From Tretioscincus oriximinensis (taxonomy: Eukaryota > Chordata > Lepidosauria > Squamata > Gymnophthalmidae), in contig JAJVDF010000248.1 in the NCBI GenBank assembly GCA_022410635.1, positions 1,389,019 to 1,453,018 on the forward strand: a stretch of 64,000 bases of DNA. Direction: 5' to 3'. The notes below the pieces were generated by a model. That model saw nothing but the letters and a program-made list of their open reading frames with translations, was not told where the DNA came from and made no database searches. Below, one piece after another: positions 1 to 13,245 of the stretch (positions are counted from its first letter, which is position 1; every line of letters begins with the position of its first letter). A program made the translations under genes and the position numbers.

Positions 1-1380
1 AGATGCTCTATTCTTGTGAATTGTTGAAGTACAAATCAGGCCAACTCAAATGTACTGGTCCACCTGCTGGAGCAATCTCTGTATCCCAGAACAAGATTGT
101 CTTTATTTGGACAACTGTTCCAGGGTAACTTCCATGTCATCCTTGAGGTTTGTGTGTGCTTTGTGTCTGACCTTCAAAAGATCCAGTGGTCAGGAATGAA
201 AATTTCTGGCCTCAAGACTTGCAGGGAACAATAAGCTACATTAGTGTGTGGAAGGCCTCTGAATCCCTTGCTAAACTGGGGTGGAGCCTTGTACTTCTGA
301 GATAATAAAAAGCAAGGCTGGAAATTTACCCCTAGCCAGAAGGCAACCTGGTTTATTATTATTTTTCTTCTGCTATATTTGCAAAACTACACATTTTCTC
401 AAATTTCTGCCATTAAAAAAGAGAGGGCACAATTGATGGGAAAACGGGACTTGACTTTCTAATAGATTTTTCTCTGCCTAATTTTTGCAGAGAATGCTGT
501 AAAGAACAGATTTATGGATCCTTCTGAGAGTATATGAAGAAACCCCAAATACGCTCTTGTTCCATAGAACTAGTACTCTATTAAAAGACCTGTATGCAGT
601 TTACAGGAATGGTGATGTGATTGTAATTTACTTACTTACTTATTTACTTTATTTATTTTACTCACCCCCTTGCCTTTGGGTTTTATAATAATAAACGCAA
701 TAAAAATATTAATATCTATGTTTTGCCTAAATACAGTCCTGGTGACTAGACACTATTACAGGAAAAATGTGGTGTGATTGCAATATTATATAGAAAAAAG
801 CTAGTTTATCTAAAAGAATCTGATCTTTTAGGGCTCAAGAAAATCTGTCCTGTTTCCTCTTTTCATTTTCTACAGCTGTAATTGGCAGGAAGTACATGTG
901 CATAAATTTGATGCTTTTCTCTTGTACTTTTTATGTTTTACAGGCCTGACTTTTAAAAAATGTGCATTTTTGTTACATGGGGAATTAAAACTTGACTCAT
1001 ATGTATCCATGGCATTTATGTTCCATTTTTACCATGGCAAAAAAGTCCTTTTTGTTCTTCAGATAGTTAAGGCCACATAATAAATCTTAGAACTTTCTGC
1101 CCTTTTACAACAATTAACTTTTTGAAGTTTGTTATCCAATTTTGTCATTCTGGCATATTTTTCATTACTTTGGCAGACATATATGACACCCATTACAGCA
1201 TCAGGAACAATCTGATCTATCTACATGAAATATCCAATGGCCATTTCCTAAAAGGCTGGCAATGAATGTTCTATTGAAATACAGATAACATAATATGTGT
1301 CTGATTGTCTGTCTTCCTGCCTGCTTGTCTAAGTCTTGCTCATTTTTTGTGATCCTGTCCCATCATTTTGTAGCAGAACA
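1..1380. other. Inferred SRD5A2 intron 1, mostly unassigned
   Basis: AT-rich sequence without a supported gene. A short repeat tail at ~628-712 (TTACTTACTTATTT..., then TGCCTTTGGGTT and ATAATAA) matches in inverse orientation the tail at ~20205-20290. Confidence 0.45.
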
Positions 1381-1381
1381 A

Positions 1382-1560
1382 CTTATTTATTTATTTATAC
1401 TTATTCCCTGCCCCATACCTGAAGGTCTCAGGGCAGCCAACAATAAAAAGTTTTAAAAAATAACATTTTAAAAACCGTAACAAACAATAACTGAAGATGG
1501 AGGGAAAAACAGAAAAACAGCATTTCTTCTACCAAAGCCCAGGTTGAAGAGGTTCTAAAT
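1382..1560 (-). repeat. L2-type LINE 3' tail
   Basis: Starts with (TTTA)n, then the box CCATACCTGAAGGTCTCAGGGC and AGCCAACAATAAAA. The same arrangement recurs at ~2345, 4315, 9966, 40300 and 57705. Orientation is minus because the A-rich terminus reads as T-rich at the left. Confidence 0.6.
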
Positions 1561-2342
1561 TTGCAAGGTTAGAACTTAGAAAACAAATTTAAATCACAAT
1601 ATTAAAAATGTATTAAGTGCAAATATTAAAATGGAAATCAACTTATATCATAAATCATTGGTACGTAACAATAATAATTGTACAACTAGGAGGATTAGCC
1701 CAAGTATGGTATTGGCAATGAGTTAGGGCTCTAGCCTTTGTTCCCCAGAGCCCTGGCCAGACACCTCCCCCAGCTGCTCCTGCTCAAGTGCAGTTGGTGG
1801 GCAAGAAACTGCCACTGCCCCACCAAAGAACAGGCAGCACAGGCCAAGCCTGATGCTGCCTGCTCCTCGGCTTGGCTCAGGGGAACAGGGTAGGCAGGCA
1901 GCTTTTATCTTTGTTCTGCTGCTCAAGTACTGTTCCCTCCAATCACATGGAAAGGGAGGCGGGAATTAAATTCCCTCACTGTCTGACTGGATGGATGATT
2001 GCGAATGTTCTCTTTTATGTAGAATACTTCGACATGTTGTAGTGCAGTTGAAATTTATTCAAATAATTGAACAACCATTTACTCTATATAGTAGTCTCTT
2101 CCAAAAAATGTAGTACATGTATCTCCCTTGGATATATTTGCAACCTCCAAGCAAATAGTCTTGGGAAAGAGAGAGGTAAAACAAGCAGACTGAAAAAATA
2201 CAGGTTGGAAAAACAGGAAGACATGACTGATCTGGAAGCTGTAAGGCTCGTGGAGAAGGGAAAATTCCAAGGAATGTAATGACACACAGTGCTTGATTTC
2301 AAAAACAGACTAACATCATCATCATGGCCAGATCTGGTCACA
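1561..2342. other. Unassigned intronic sequence
   Basis: A moderately GC-rich patch at 1730-1940 separates AT-rich stretches. The short open frames show no recognisable domain. Confidence 0.3.
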
Positions 2343-2585
2343 TCAATTTTTTGTTTTCTTTATATTTATATCCTATCCTATACCCAAGGGTCTCAAGGCA
2401 GCCAACAATAAAAGCAGAAATGCAAAATGGCCAATTTAAAACAATATCCAAAGGTGGGGAAGAAAAAGATGTTTCTTCAACCAAATTACAGGGGAAGATC
2501 CTATCTGGACACAATGCTATAGTAGCCCTCTGGTTCTTGCACCTGCGTGTGTTCCATTCCCCACAATTGTTAACTCGAGCAGATC
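2343..2585 (-). repeat. L2-type LINE 3' tail
   Basis: TATATTTATATCCTATCCTA, then CCCAAGGGTCTCAAGGCAGC and CAACAATAAAAGC, as in the other copies. It lacks a long T-rich terminus and is diverged. Confidence 0.5.
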
Positions 2586-2610
2586 ACTGACTTATCATAA
2601 AGACATTAAA

Positions 2611-3000
2611 CAACATAAAGGGAGCCCTGCTGAATCGGGCTGGAGCCCATCCAGTCCATTATTCTGTTTCGCACAGTGGCCCACCAATTACACCATGGCA
2701 GTCTGGACAGAAGAAGGCAAAATTTTCATCTGTTCCCGATGCCCTGCAAATGGCATTTAAGGAAAACTGCCTGTTGCTTCAGATCGGAGGCAGCATCAAA
2801 AGATCCATCATAGTACCTATTTATACCCTTGGTGTCTATAAACCTGTCTAATCCTGTCTTAAAGCTATCCAGGCTGCTAGATACCACCACCTCTTCTGGA
2901 AACAAATTCTAAAGATCGATGACCCTCTGGGTGAAAAAATACTTTCCTTTTTTCTTATTCTTCTGCCCTTTAGTTTCAAGGAATGCCCCCTGTTCAATAT
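2611..3000 (-). repeat. CR1 LINE 3' fragment
   Basis: Diverged copy of the CR1 3' region seen better at 15964 and 31058: GGCTGGAGCCCATCCAGTCC, CACAGTGGCCCACC, then ACCCTCTGGGTGAAAAAATA. Antisense to the local gene. Confidence 0.8.
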
Positions 3001-4314
3001 GTCAGACATCAAGGGAACCTTCAGAAGGTTCTTGTATTCTTTGGTGCCCCTCTGTCACGATGGCCAATGGCAAAGTTACTGGTGGTTTTTGGCAGGCCAT
3101 GATCCTTCATCCTGGAGATGCGCCCAATCAGTAGCATGGCGCTGATGCTGGTGACTTCTACCTGTTGAATTACTGTGGTACTGGTAATGTCATTCCAGCG
3201 GATGTGTGAGACAATGGTGCAAATAATCCTGCATACAGACTAACGTTTAGTCACTTTCTGCACTGAGCCTTATTCCAGGGTATATCTTAGAACAGAGGTC
3301 TGCCATAATCTATGTGTGGATATCTTTCAAATATGTCTTCAGTAGTAATTTGTTAGTGCCAAGCTTATTTTGGAGGGACCACAAGGCTTTTATTTATAAT
3401 AAAAATAGTATATCTCAGGGCAATATAATTTCTTATATCACCAGAGAGAGAGAAAAGAGACAGAGTTAACATATCCTAGAAACCTATACAAGTTGTGCTG
3501 ATATCATTGNTGTGACACTTCCATTACCACCGGCACCAAGCTGAGGAACCTGAAGGCTTTCGACTTGCACTGCTAACGTATTGCACATGCTCTATTCAAC
3601 TCTATGCTAGCAAAATATTTGATTAAGCTAAATAGGCTAAACATGACTGCTTTGTATTCTTTATACATTATTTTGCAGTCCCTAATAATTTATAACTATT
3701 CCATTCCTCTAAAGTGGCACAAACACTGAATTTCACAAACTGCAAGGAAGCCATAATACAGCATTTTGGATAATCTTAGGTGGAATACTATATATGCATT
3801 TAGTGCAAAATCTGCATATCCTTCTCCCCAGGGCGCCTAAAGAAAAATACTTGTCACATACGTCACTGACTGTTCACCTGCCATTATCTTCAGTCATTTG
3901 AACATCAATCAAGCTACTTCTATTCCTGAGCTGTAGTGCAATTAACCAAGGGTATTCTTTCAAACTCAAGAAATGGACTTAGACAAATCTGATGAAGCGG
4001 TACTGTGCATTAATGCGACAGCTAAGAGTAGCAGAAAGAGCACAAAGAGAGCTTATTTTGAGATGTATGTGTTGGCTGAGTGCAGAACCATGAAGATCCC
4101 AGTTCAGTACAGGGAAAAGTCCACTACCTTCCATGTTTAAAGTACTGACTAGCCTCTTAATCTCACTAGAAACAGATTTGCACATCTTGGCCTCTTTGGT
4201 TCTTTCCACATTCACCTTTATTCTGGGATAATTTGCATGTTAGCAACAGACCATGTTAACCTTTGCCCCATTGGAAGAAACAGTTGACCAGGAAATGGCA
4301 TTAAAATGGTGCCA
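3001..4314. other. Unassigned intronic sequence
   Basis: Mostly unique-looking AT-rich DNA. Nothing recognised. Confidence 0.3.
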
Positions 4315-4620
4315 TATTTATTTATTTACATTTCTATACCGCCCTATACCTGAAGGTCTTAGTGTGGTTTACAATAAAAACACAATTGACGTATTAAAAA
4401 ACAGCAGCATGTAAAAGTTGGGAAAGTCAGTTTTCTCAGTCAAAGGCCAAGTCAAAGAAGAGTTTTCTGAATGCGCATAGAGATCCAGGTTAGCACTTAT
4501 ATTTTGGACTGTGGAAGATGAGCAGACAGCATGCGTCCCATAGAATGTAATACAATGGAGGATTCTTTTCAGACAACTCAAAAAATACTACCAGACTGGC
4601 AGTAGAAGTGGTGCATCATT
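4315..4620 (-). repeat. L2 LINE 3' end with terminal ORF remnant
   Basis: Tail (ATTT)n, then ACCGCCCTATACCTGAAGGT. It continues into GTCAAAGAAGAGTTTTCTGAATGCGC-type sequence that matches the C-terminal end of the L2 at 14040-14100. This copy ties the CCGCCCTATACC tail to L2. Confidence 0.7.
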
Positions 4621-5384
4621 GAAAGAGCCTCTCAGGAATGAAACCTCTAAGGGCTCTCTGAAGGCAATGTGGATGGAAACCTGGATCATGTTGGGCCATT
4701 GTTCTGTTAGTCTTTCAGAACCCTCAGGCTAGTGTGGAAGCTGGTCTAAAACAATGGTGCCATGTATTGTAGATGGTACTATTGCTTTCTCATGGTTTTA
4801 TACCAATGGATTATGGAACAAGGTAAGAAAAGTACATTAAGTCTAGTAGTTTAATATTATTAAATGTATCTATCTGTGCAAGAATTCAAGTTTTTCAAAG
4901 AATGCATCTAAAATGCTATATTTCTTGTACAGGAAGAAACCATAGTGAAGGAAATAGTATTGTAGAAGGAATTTCTAAATATTTCAATATATAAGTTATA
5001 TTGTACCTGATGCAAAATTGTATAATGTGGTTATTTGCAATAGCAGACTTGCCATATCATTGGAGACATAATTAACACTTACTTTCACAGATCAAGTGTT
5101 GTTTTCTGGAGCTAGTCACACATTTTCTTGGTTCCTTGCACTGGAAAGATTTATTTTATCCTGAATTTAAACATTGAAAAACTCTGGATAATTTACTGAG
5201 ATCTGAACAGTTAAATAATTGTATTGGTAAATTGGAAGGAATTAAAAAAATAAGGCATATGCATCTGTATATAAAAATGGATGAAAATGATATTTATGAT
5301 ATTTAATATAGCACCATAGTATTGTTCCAGGAAATGTACAAGCAGTACAGTTGTGGAAACTAATACACATGTTTTCAGAGAAAT
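4621..5384. other. Unassigned intronic sequence
   Basis: AT-rich. Nothing recognised. Confidence 0.3.
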
Positions 5385-5502
5385 AGCTGTATTAGTCCGG
5401 TAGAAAGTCCAGCAACTGGGCCAGTAGCACTTTGAGACTAACAGGAATAATGTGGGTGGCATAAGCTTTNGTAGACACGTATACTTCTTCAGATGCAATT
5501 TT
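5385..5502 (+). repeat. Widespread amniote interspersed repeat, family not named
   Basis: Contains TGTATTAGTC, then AGTAGCACTTTGAGACTAAC, GGCATAAGCTTT and CTTCTTCAGATGCA, a motif order common in reptile genomes. A second, more decayed copy lies at ~45146-45225. Confidence 0.5.
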
Positions 5503-5939
5503 CCTAATTACTTTTCCATTGTTAAAAGGTTTGAAACTAACTAATGTTAGGTTTGACACTTTTTGCACATCATGTATAAGCATTGAGCAATTGAAGGGAT
5601 GGCTGTATTACATATAAGCAACCATATTGTAACTGTTTCTTGTCTTTACATTATGTCTGGTCTATTGAGATCAGGGCTGTAAAAAGCCACCTCCATGTGG
5701 CTGCAGTAAATTGTGCTTTTCTGCATTTTTCTGAATCAAAGCTTTTCCAGATTAACTGCTAAAATTTCAAACANGTAGGAAGCAGTGTAGGGGAAATAGC
5801 TATTTTTCTGCTAGCATAACGCAAATGCTCTGAGCCTTGCACATACACACCCCTTATTCTAGGACATTTTGAGTTTTGAAGGTCTTTAGTGAGTGATTTT
5901 TTGAAAAATCTAAACTGTTAATGTCTGCTGGATCATCTT

Positions 5940-6185
5940 TGATCATTTCCAAAAAATGTAGAATATTAACTAAGCAATACTTTCCATTATAGCTGGTTAT
6001 CTTTGAGCAAGGTTTGCCTCTGTTTGGTAAGTTTAAACATAGTTTCTTCTATCTTCATCTGGAATGGATGTTAAACTGTTTGGCTAGTAATTTCCTAGAT
6101 ATCCGTTTGAGTTCTTTTTAAAAATTGGAGTTACATTAATCACCTTTCAATCTGAAACTACAGAAGCCAAGGATAATGACAAGTT
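5940..6185 (-). repeat. Old CR1/L3-like fragment, RT thumb region
   Basis: GGAATGGATGTTAAACTG and AAAAATTGGAGTTACATTAA correspond to the same region of the CR1 at 32470-32560. Together with 7965-9150 it frames a younger L1. Confidence 0.5.
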
Positions 6186-7960
6186 ACATTTTTTTAAATA
6201 ATAAACTATTTGAAACAATAACAAAACATACATACAATAAACAAAGTACAGCATCCTGTTATATCAGAAATGCAACCGCAGAATATACAATTTGTAGCTA
6301 ACACATTCTTATCCAGCCTACTAATTTACAGTATTTTGCAAAGCGTGAATCAGTAACATCATCTAACGGAAATACAAGTAAATAGGAAAACCATTTGCTT
6401 AANTGATAGTTACAGAATGATGATTTAAAGGAACTGTTCGGCCGCAATGTGTTGTCTCGCGCAGGAGCTAGGAATAAAGGAGTCCATTTATTCAGAAATT
6501 GGGCATCTGAGTCTTTTCCATAACTCTCCATTTTTTGTTGTTGAGTTGTAATCGAATCATTAAGGATGGCGGTCCAAACTTTATGGCGCCAGTTGGTATT
6601 GTTCATTTTGTCCACGCTCTTCCAGTTTTGTGCAATGGTGAGTTTTGCAGCAGTAAGAAGAGTTTTTATCAATAATCTAAGTTTATAGTGAGCTCCTTCA
6701 AACAGAAATAAAAATATCGAAGTGGGAGTAAGCTGTAGCGGCAACTTCATGATGACACTAATGTTGGCCTCGATCATGGACCAGAAGGAGTTAACGTTTG
6801 GGCAGCTCCACCACATGTGTATGTATGACCCAAAGGTTTTTGTACCCATGCCAGCAAATAGGTTTAATTGAATTATTGATCCTATGGAGTGAACCATACC
6901 TCTCAGGTACCATACCTTTAGAGAAAATTTCCTCTCAGTTGTGATTTATGCAAAGAATAAAAAGTAAGTGGTATACATTTCCATTCATACTCAGAGAGTG
7001 CCAAATTGCATTCCGCTTCCCAAAAGCTTTTCATGAAGGGAAGATTTGAAGAGCTACTGTCTAAAAGAATGCGATANTTTTTAGAAAGCATTCTCTTGTC
7101 ATCAAATGAATCATTTCTCAGCAAAACTTCAAATGAGGTTAGATCTCTGTTTTTCAAACATTTAAGTGAGACCTCTTTAAAGAATTTTGTAAGTGCTAAG
7201 ATTTCTAATCACGAAGGTTTAGGGTCTTTGAGAGCTTCCACAATGGCAGTCCCAGATAGAGGTGAGTCAGGTATGTCTGACAGAGTTGTGTAATTAGTGA
7301 AAGTGAAACGGGACCATACAGATTTGTGGATCCAGTTGGGTGCATAGGGCAAGGAACTAAGTGGGGAGGGTAGAAAAGGCAGGGGAACTTGTTTGTTTTG
7401 CAATTTCCTCCAAATAGAAAGAGTACATAACAGCATAGGTTTCCAACAGTGAGGTGCTTTTACGGAGTGAGAAGATGGAGACGATTTGAAGAGAGAAAGG
7501 AGGAATTGTCAGAAAGTTCAAGTTTTAGCCCATAAAGGTTTATGATCAGAACAAAGGGTAATAAAGCGGTGTAACTGAGTCGTATTATAATATAGTTCCA
7601 AAGAGGGGTAGCTCCAGCCTCCCAGTTGCAGTGGTTTTCGATATATAGATTGTGCCAATCTAGGTTTCTTTTTACAAAAAATAAAATTATCCAGACTTTT
7701 CCCCTAAATCTTTAATTGTTTTGAAGGAAGAAAAAAATGGGATACATTTAAATAGATATTGTAATCCTGGCAAGATTTGAATTTTCATGGCCACAATTCT
7801 GCCAGCGAGAGACAAGAATTTATGCAATCTGACTTTTAAGCTTTTTGTTAACTTTTGAATGGATACCATCAATTTGTCAATAAAAACTTGTACTTCTTGT
7901 CTTTCACTATTTACCTTGGTTCTACAAATTCCCAGCCTCAGGCATCTGGCCTAAAATCTT
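6186..7960 (-). pseudogene. L1 LINE ORF2 3' half, degraded
   Basis: The minus strand encodes L1 ORF2 C-terminal signatures in broken frames: YIHMWWSCPNVNSFW and LLTAAKLTIAQNWKS (6298-6897), then upstream LSLAGRIVAMKIQILPGLQY (7687-7872). The element ends at the left in a T-rich stretch near 6189, the complement of a poly(A) tail. Stops and frameshifts show it is dead. Confidence 0.85.
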
Positions 7961-7964
7961 TGCT

Positions 7965-9150
7965 GTGAAGATAAATGTGAATAATTTGTTCTCTTGGGTC
8001 TCCTTTTTTGTTCTCATCTTAACAAATCTTTGACTCCCTCATCTTCCAAGGAGTACCAACTTTCTGGCTAGCTTCCTCCTATTTAATTTTTTTTTATTAT
8101 CATCTTTAAAGTTTTGGCAATAGGTTCTTCAAGGTTTACTTTTACTTTTCTTACTTGCTCTTTGTATTTCATTTGCCATAATTTATCTTCCTTTTTCTTT
8201 TTTTAATTAGGAGAAGCCTTCTATTTTAAAGTATTTTTTCTGCCTTTAATAGCTGGACTTAGTAGTTCTTTTCTTAATTTTAGAAATTTGCAACTTTTTA
8301 TTATTTTGCTTTTATACAACAGCAAAGATTTCTAGAGAACATTTGACCTCTTAACTTTTCCTTTGAGTTTCCTTTTCATCAGTCTTCTCAATATTGAGAA
8401 GTTCTCCTTTTGGAAATAAAAAAATAACCTTGTTGGAATTATTTTGTAAGTTTTCATTTTTACAATGGTTGAATATACTGCATTATAATCACTATTCCCA
8501 GTTTGTTCTATTGTGTGTTTATCTCTTTTTTATCTTGAGTGGTGCTTAAGAGAAAGACCAGGATGGCGTCAACCTTCATTAGTTTCTCAGTCAATTACTC
8601 CAAACTGCAATCATTTTAGGGTATCTAAAATTCTGATCTCTCTTTCTCTCTCTCATGGTTTGGGTCAACATTTACCCAGTCTGTTTGTGGACAACTGAAG
8701 ACATGCATTGACTCAAGACTTCCCTGTTGGTTCTTTGATTTATTTCTTCATCTCTAGATCTTCTTGACCACTTTGATTAGGAGAATGACAATATACTCCC
8801 AGTATTAACCTATTTTATAGCCTGGTATCTCGTCCCNAAGTAATTTTTTGAAACAGGCTCTCCCTCTATGGATCTCAAGATTTATTCTCTTTTACACACA
8901 GTGTAATATCTCATCCTGCATGCTGTTCTATGTGTTTTCTGAAAATGTTACAGCCAGGAATAATCACAGTTGTTGGCTATGCTTCACTTACATCTATTAT
9001 GTCTATACCATCTTTGCTGAGTATCTTTGCTATATTTTGTAATGGCTTTATTATTTTAAAAAGAGATAGAGAGATGTCTGATTTAGTTCTCTTTGTCATA
9101 CAAATCCTGAAAGGAGATAATCTGATATAGTTCTAGATATGTAGAAGCAC
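7965..9150 (-). repeat. Old CR1/L3-like LINE, remainder
   Basis: Segment order follows the CR1 at 32900-34000 (complement of the ORF2 N-terminal and endonuclease regions), for example TGCATTATAATCACTATTCC. It is heavily diverged and continues the fragment at 5940-6185 across the L1. Confidence 0.45.
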
Positions 9151-9960
9151 AGAAAATTCTGAGAAGCTCACAGACTTCCAAGTACATGAAAATGCCATCT
9201 TGCCATTAGTGGAGCTATGATACTTTTATAAAAAGATACCTATGCCTTTAATAATAATAATAATCCCTTGTTCCCAACCCTCCTGCTCCAGATTTTCCTC
9301 TACAAATCCCAATTCTCATCAAAATATTCAGCCTAGCTACACAGATGTCCATGCATTTATATTTCATGGGTAAAAATCTGTTTTGTAGAAGTACTCTGAG
9401 CAGCTGTTGATTTTTTAATGAAAGATAATTTTGTATTCATTTCTAAAATTTAATGTGTCATTTAAAAAGAACTTAACCGCAATCCCTGGACAATAATTAA
9501 TTAGCTAGTGAAAGTAGAATGTTGGTTAATGTCATCTCATAAATATGCTGTGCATGTTCTAAGACTGAATTGGCAGGGGTATTTTGTATTATGTGTAGTC
9601 CCTGCTGAGTGCTCTCTCTTGGTGTGGGATATGGAACATTAGTGTTATATCTTTGGAAGAACTTGGTGCTTCTCCTGCATCTTGAGTTCTCCCATAACTG
9701 TCTGAAACTTGGCTCTCAATACTAATTTAGAAATGAGAAACAACATGTACTGGGTTGATTCGCTCTTTGTTATGAACAATAAGATAAAAGATACATTTGC
9801 AACTTTTCAGCATAAACAATCTGATTTTTTAAATTAGGTTATTTTTCTGAACATAGCAGAACCTAGTTTTCAGAACAGGTCAATGGAAGAAGTTTGGCTG
9901 GACAAGTTAGGTTTTTTTGGCAAAGAGGTACAAAACAGAAACATAATTCCTAGTGTTTCC
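9151..9960. other. Unassigned intronic sequence
   Basis: AT-rich, no recognised element. Confidence 0.3.
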
Positions 9961-9965
9961 AGGTT

Positions 9966-10110
9966 TTATTTATTTATTTATTTATTTATATTTATATTCT
10001 GCCCTATACCCAAAGGTGCCAGGGCGGAATACAGTAAGACCATAAAAATAAAACAGTGTCTTCAAGGAGAGAGGAATTTTGGCTCAGCCAAAGGTGAGGG
10101 TGATCAGATG
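9966..10110 (-). repeat. L2/SINE-type 3' tail
   Basis: (TTTA)n, then TATTCTGCCCTATACCCAAA and GGTGCCAGGGCGGAATACAG. The GGGCGGAATACA form is also that of the SINE at 41833. Confidence 0.55.
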
Positions 10111-10349
10111 CATCTTCACCAGGTGTCTGAACAAGTACAACTTGTACAGTTATCTTGGAAAATTGCACCCTTCCATGTTAATGTAGTCCTTCTGATCTTT
10201 AAAATTTTACTCGAATCAATAGTAGTAGACAACCAAAATAATAACACATAAAATAGTAATTGTCAACCATAAAATCAGTTTTTAGATGTATCCCCTATGT
10301 ATTTTATTCTATTTTTGTATGATATGNTCAGTGGACTAATCATTAAACA

Positions 10350-10575
10350 TATCTATCATAAAATCATAAATTTGGAAGACAGTTCCAGGATCTTTGGATC
10401 TAACCCCCTGCTCAATGGAGGATTCACTAAACCATCCCAGATAGTTTTTCTGTTTGAAGACTTCCAGTGAAGGAAAACCTGCCACCCTCTCTGGCAATAT
10501 ATTCCATTGGTTTATTACCCAGTCAGAATGGTACCCATTCTGGGAACTTTAGTATCCTAATGAATGTCTCTCTCA
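10350..10575 (-). repeat. CR1-like 3' end, older subfamily
   Basis: ATCATAAATTTGGAAGACAG, then GGATCTAACCCCCTGCTC and TTCCAGTGAAGG match the bird/reptile CR1 3' module in complement. Confidence 0.55.
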
Positions 10576-11460
10576 AGATCCTCCAATTACTGTAAAATCC
10601 TCAATTAAAGAAAATAGTGGATGGTAGCATACTCTGAAATCAGTGGCCCTCTAGCAGCAGAAATCCTTTCTTCTTGGAACTGGAGAAGAAGGGAAACTAA
10701 AATGAACACATATTCCTTGCAAAGTTCTCATTAGTGTTCAAAAAGAAATTGCATTAGGAGAGCCAAATAGAAATCTGTTCAATTTTGTACCAGCAAATAC
10801 AGTAAAGCTCCTTGAAACTTGGGGCTGGACAGCTCCCTGCAACAGTTCTGCTTGTTAAAAGTCATCCCGTTTAATCAGTTGGACAGCTCCCTAAATTTGG
10901 GATTAGGTGAGAATATGAGCAGTAGTGAAATGTGAGAAATGAAGGCAAGAAGAACTGATAGTTTTGATGTTGATGTACTGTACACCAAGATCACAGCAAA
11001 GTGGACAGTCAAATCCAGCATATAAAACTTTCCAAAAATAGTTTGCTTCTGAATTGCAGGATTCAGTATGGCAGGACTAGAAATGCATTAGATGATACTA
11101 GTAATGGACACACTTGACTATAATATTCTAGATGCAGTCAGAGTTGGAGCTCACTGGCATCAATATAAAACCTCAGGGTTTTTAAACCCATAGTGAGAGC
11201 CCAATTTCAGGAAAAAGCACTTTTTGTCAAATCTTTACTCCTATGATCACTGGCAAATTGGAGGAAGGATTTTGATAAAGGGTAATGAATAATTTGATAT
11301 TCCTATTGCTAATGCTGCAATTCTGGTCAAATTTAGCATTCTCACTGATTGCTTTTAAACTAAAAATACAATTATCAGCAGAATGAAATATAGATTTCTA
11401 GAGTAATGCACTGCTTAGTTAATTGTGTAATGCCACCTTTGCAGAACTTTCAGTGGGTGT
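10576..11460. other. Unassigned intronic sequence
   Basis: No recognised gene or repeat. Confidence 0.3.
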
Positions 11461-11730
11461 TTTATGTCTTTATTTACACTTATATGTTGCTTCGCATGCT
11501 GTCTCAAGGTGGAATACAATAATGAAAATATGTAAAAGGCCTTCCTTAGGAGAAAATATTGTACTGTCTTAGCTCTGTTTAATCTAGAAAAGTGATGAAT
11601 GAGATCCATGTATAGAATTATACCATGGTGTAGACAAAATAAACAGGAAGGTACTTTTCTTCTTTTTCCAAAAAGTTGGAACCAGAGATCACCCAATGAA
11701 GTTACCAATACTGAATGAAACAAGGGCAAA
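11461..11730 (-). repeat. Decayed L2-type 3' end
   Basis: TTTATTTACACTTATATG, then CTCAAGGTGGAATACAATAA, a weak version of the shared tail, followed by L2-like GACAAAATAAACAGG sequence. Confidence 0.35.
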
Positions 11731-11869
11731 AGGGAGAATTAGCAGTGAATACTTTTATCAATAAACCACAGGTTAAATCAAGTATGTTAATAACGAAAGG
11801 GAAATTCGAAGTGATTATAGAGGACAGAATAGGGGGAGTTCCCCACCTTACAGGAGCATTATATTGTTT

Positions 11870-12645
11870 TTTTTTNATTGAAAATCAAGTTTAATAATTA
11901 TTCCATACTATTTAGTAAATGGTATAATGACACCTCATTACATGAAGATACCTGGCACAAATGGGTCAATATAAACAGTATGGTTAATCATTCTAAGATT
12001 AGGCAACTATGTATGAAATTGTTAGCTAGATGGTACAGAACACCTAACCAACTAGCCCATATTGGAGGAATGTCTCCATTATGTTGACATGGATGTAATG
12101 AGGTGGGGTCTTATATCCACATTGAGTTTTGGCATACAATCACTGAGGAGGTGAATATCATCCTACAAAAAGAGTCCATTATCAGAACAACTCTTGATTA
12201 TGAATGATGCATTCCTGTTGAACCTTCAACTCCATAAAGAATATGTCCTTCATAAATGTATTTGGGCAGGTCAAATAACTATTGCCCAGGGGTAGAAGGA
12301 CAAAGGGAAATGGTCAATACACTGTGGTTAAATTATCTAATAGAATTTTTTATTTATGATGTTTATCGTTATAAAAAGTTATGTTGGCAAGAAATACATG
12401 CTAATAATCAATGGCAATATCACTGACAAGATGTTATAGCGATTGGTGTTAACAGCGATAGATATCCTTTATTATCAAATGCTTTGAATATGCTCTCCAT
12501 ACTGAACTTTATTTGATTGATCCTTAGTTGTATTTTTCGTGATATACTTATTTGCAGTTATATGATTGTCTGTGCAGGTGGGTGGGGGGATTTTTACGTA
12601 TTTTGAGTTTTGTTTATATAATAAACAACAGAAAAAAGAAATATT
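11870..12645 (+). pseudogene. L1 LINE ORF2 C-terminal relic
   Basis: Plus-strand L1 ORF2 tail: KLLARWYRTPNQLAHI, then GGMSPLC followed by an in-frame stop where Trp is expected, and sequence encoding YIHIEFWHTI. It ends in an A-rich stretch near 12630. An independent copy from the L1 at 6186. Confidence 0.75.
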
Positions 12646-12879
12646 ATTTTATACAATCGACAGTTAAACCTTGGAATTTACTATCATGAAATGTGGTATT
12701 GGTTACTAGTTTGGTTTCAAAAACTATTTAGATCAATTAATGGAATTTTGGGCTATGAGTAGCTATTAGACCTGTTATCATTATAGGTGGTATACCTTAA
12801 AGACCAGCCTTTGTGGAACTATAAGCTTGGCAAGCTATAATTTAATTGTACGACTGTAGAGCTTGTTGGTCATTGTGAG

Positions 12880-13245
12880 AACTAGATAGGCTGTGACTAA
12901 ATAACCCCACTAGCCATTTTTATATTCTTAAGGGCAGTGTTAGATACCTATCCTATATTTCTGCTCTTCCCTTTTTTACCCTCTCCTTTGGTCTTTTGAA
13001 TCACTTTGCGCGCCAGCGGGAGCTTTTCAGCAGGTGATTTAGATCTCATCATTGGCTTGTGGGCACCTTGGCCTTCCTTTATAATACAGTTTCTCCTGTC
13101 ACTTCCTGTTCTACCTCTTTAGTTACTACTGGAGTTAACTTCTGACTTCTGGCCTTATTACTGGACTTACCTTTTGAATAAACATCCTTCAACGAAACTG
13201 TTTACCTTTGTCGTCCTTGGATTGGAGCTCTACATTACTAACAGG
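12880..13245 (+). repeat. Possible solo LTR or LTR fragment
   Basis: Contains CCTTTATAATACAG as a TATA-like element and an AATAAA at 13177-13182, about 65 bp before a possible CA end. Both are LTR-like. No second LTR or target duplication is seen. Tentative. Confidence 0.25.

Noticed and set aside
898..1080. Small open frames throughout 1-15.7 kb as an SRD5A2 exon 1
   Set aside because: No frame encodes the N-terminal transmembrane segment or the conserved AAW.LQELPS region. Exon 1 must lie upstream.
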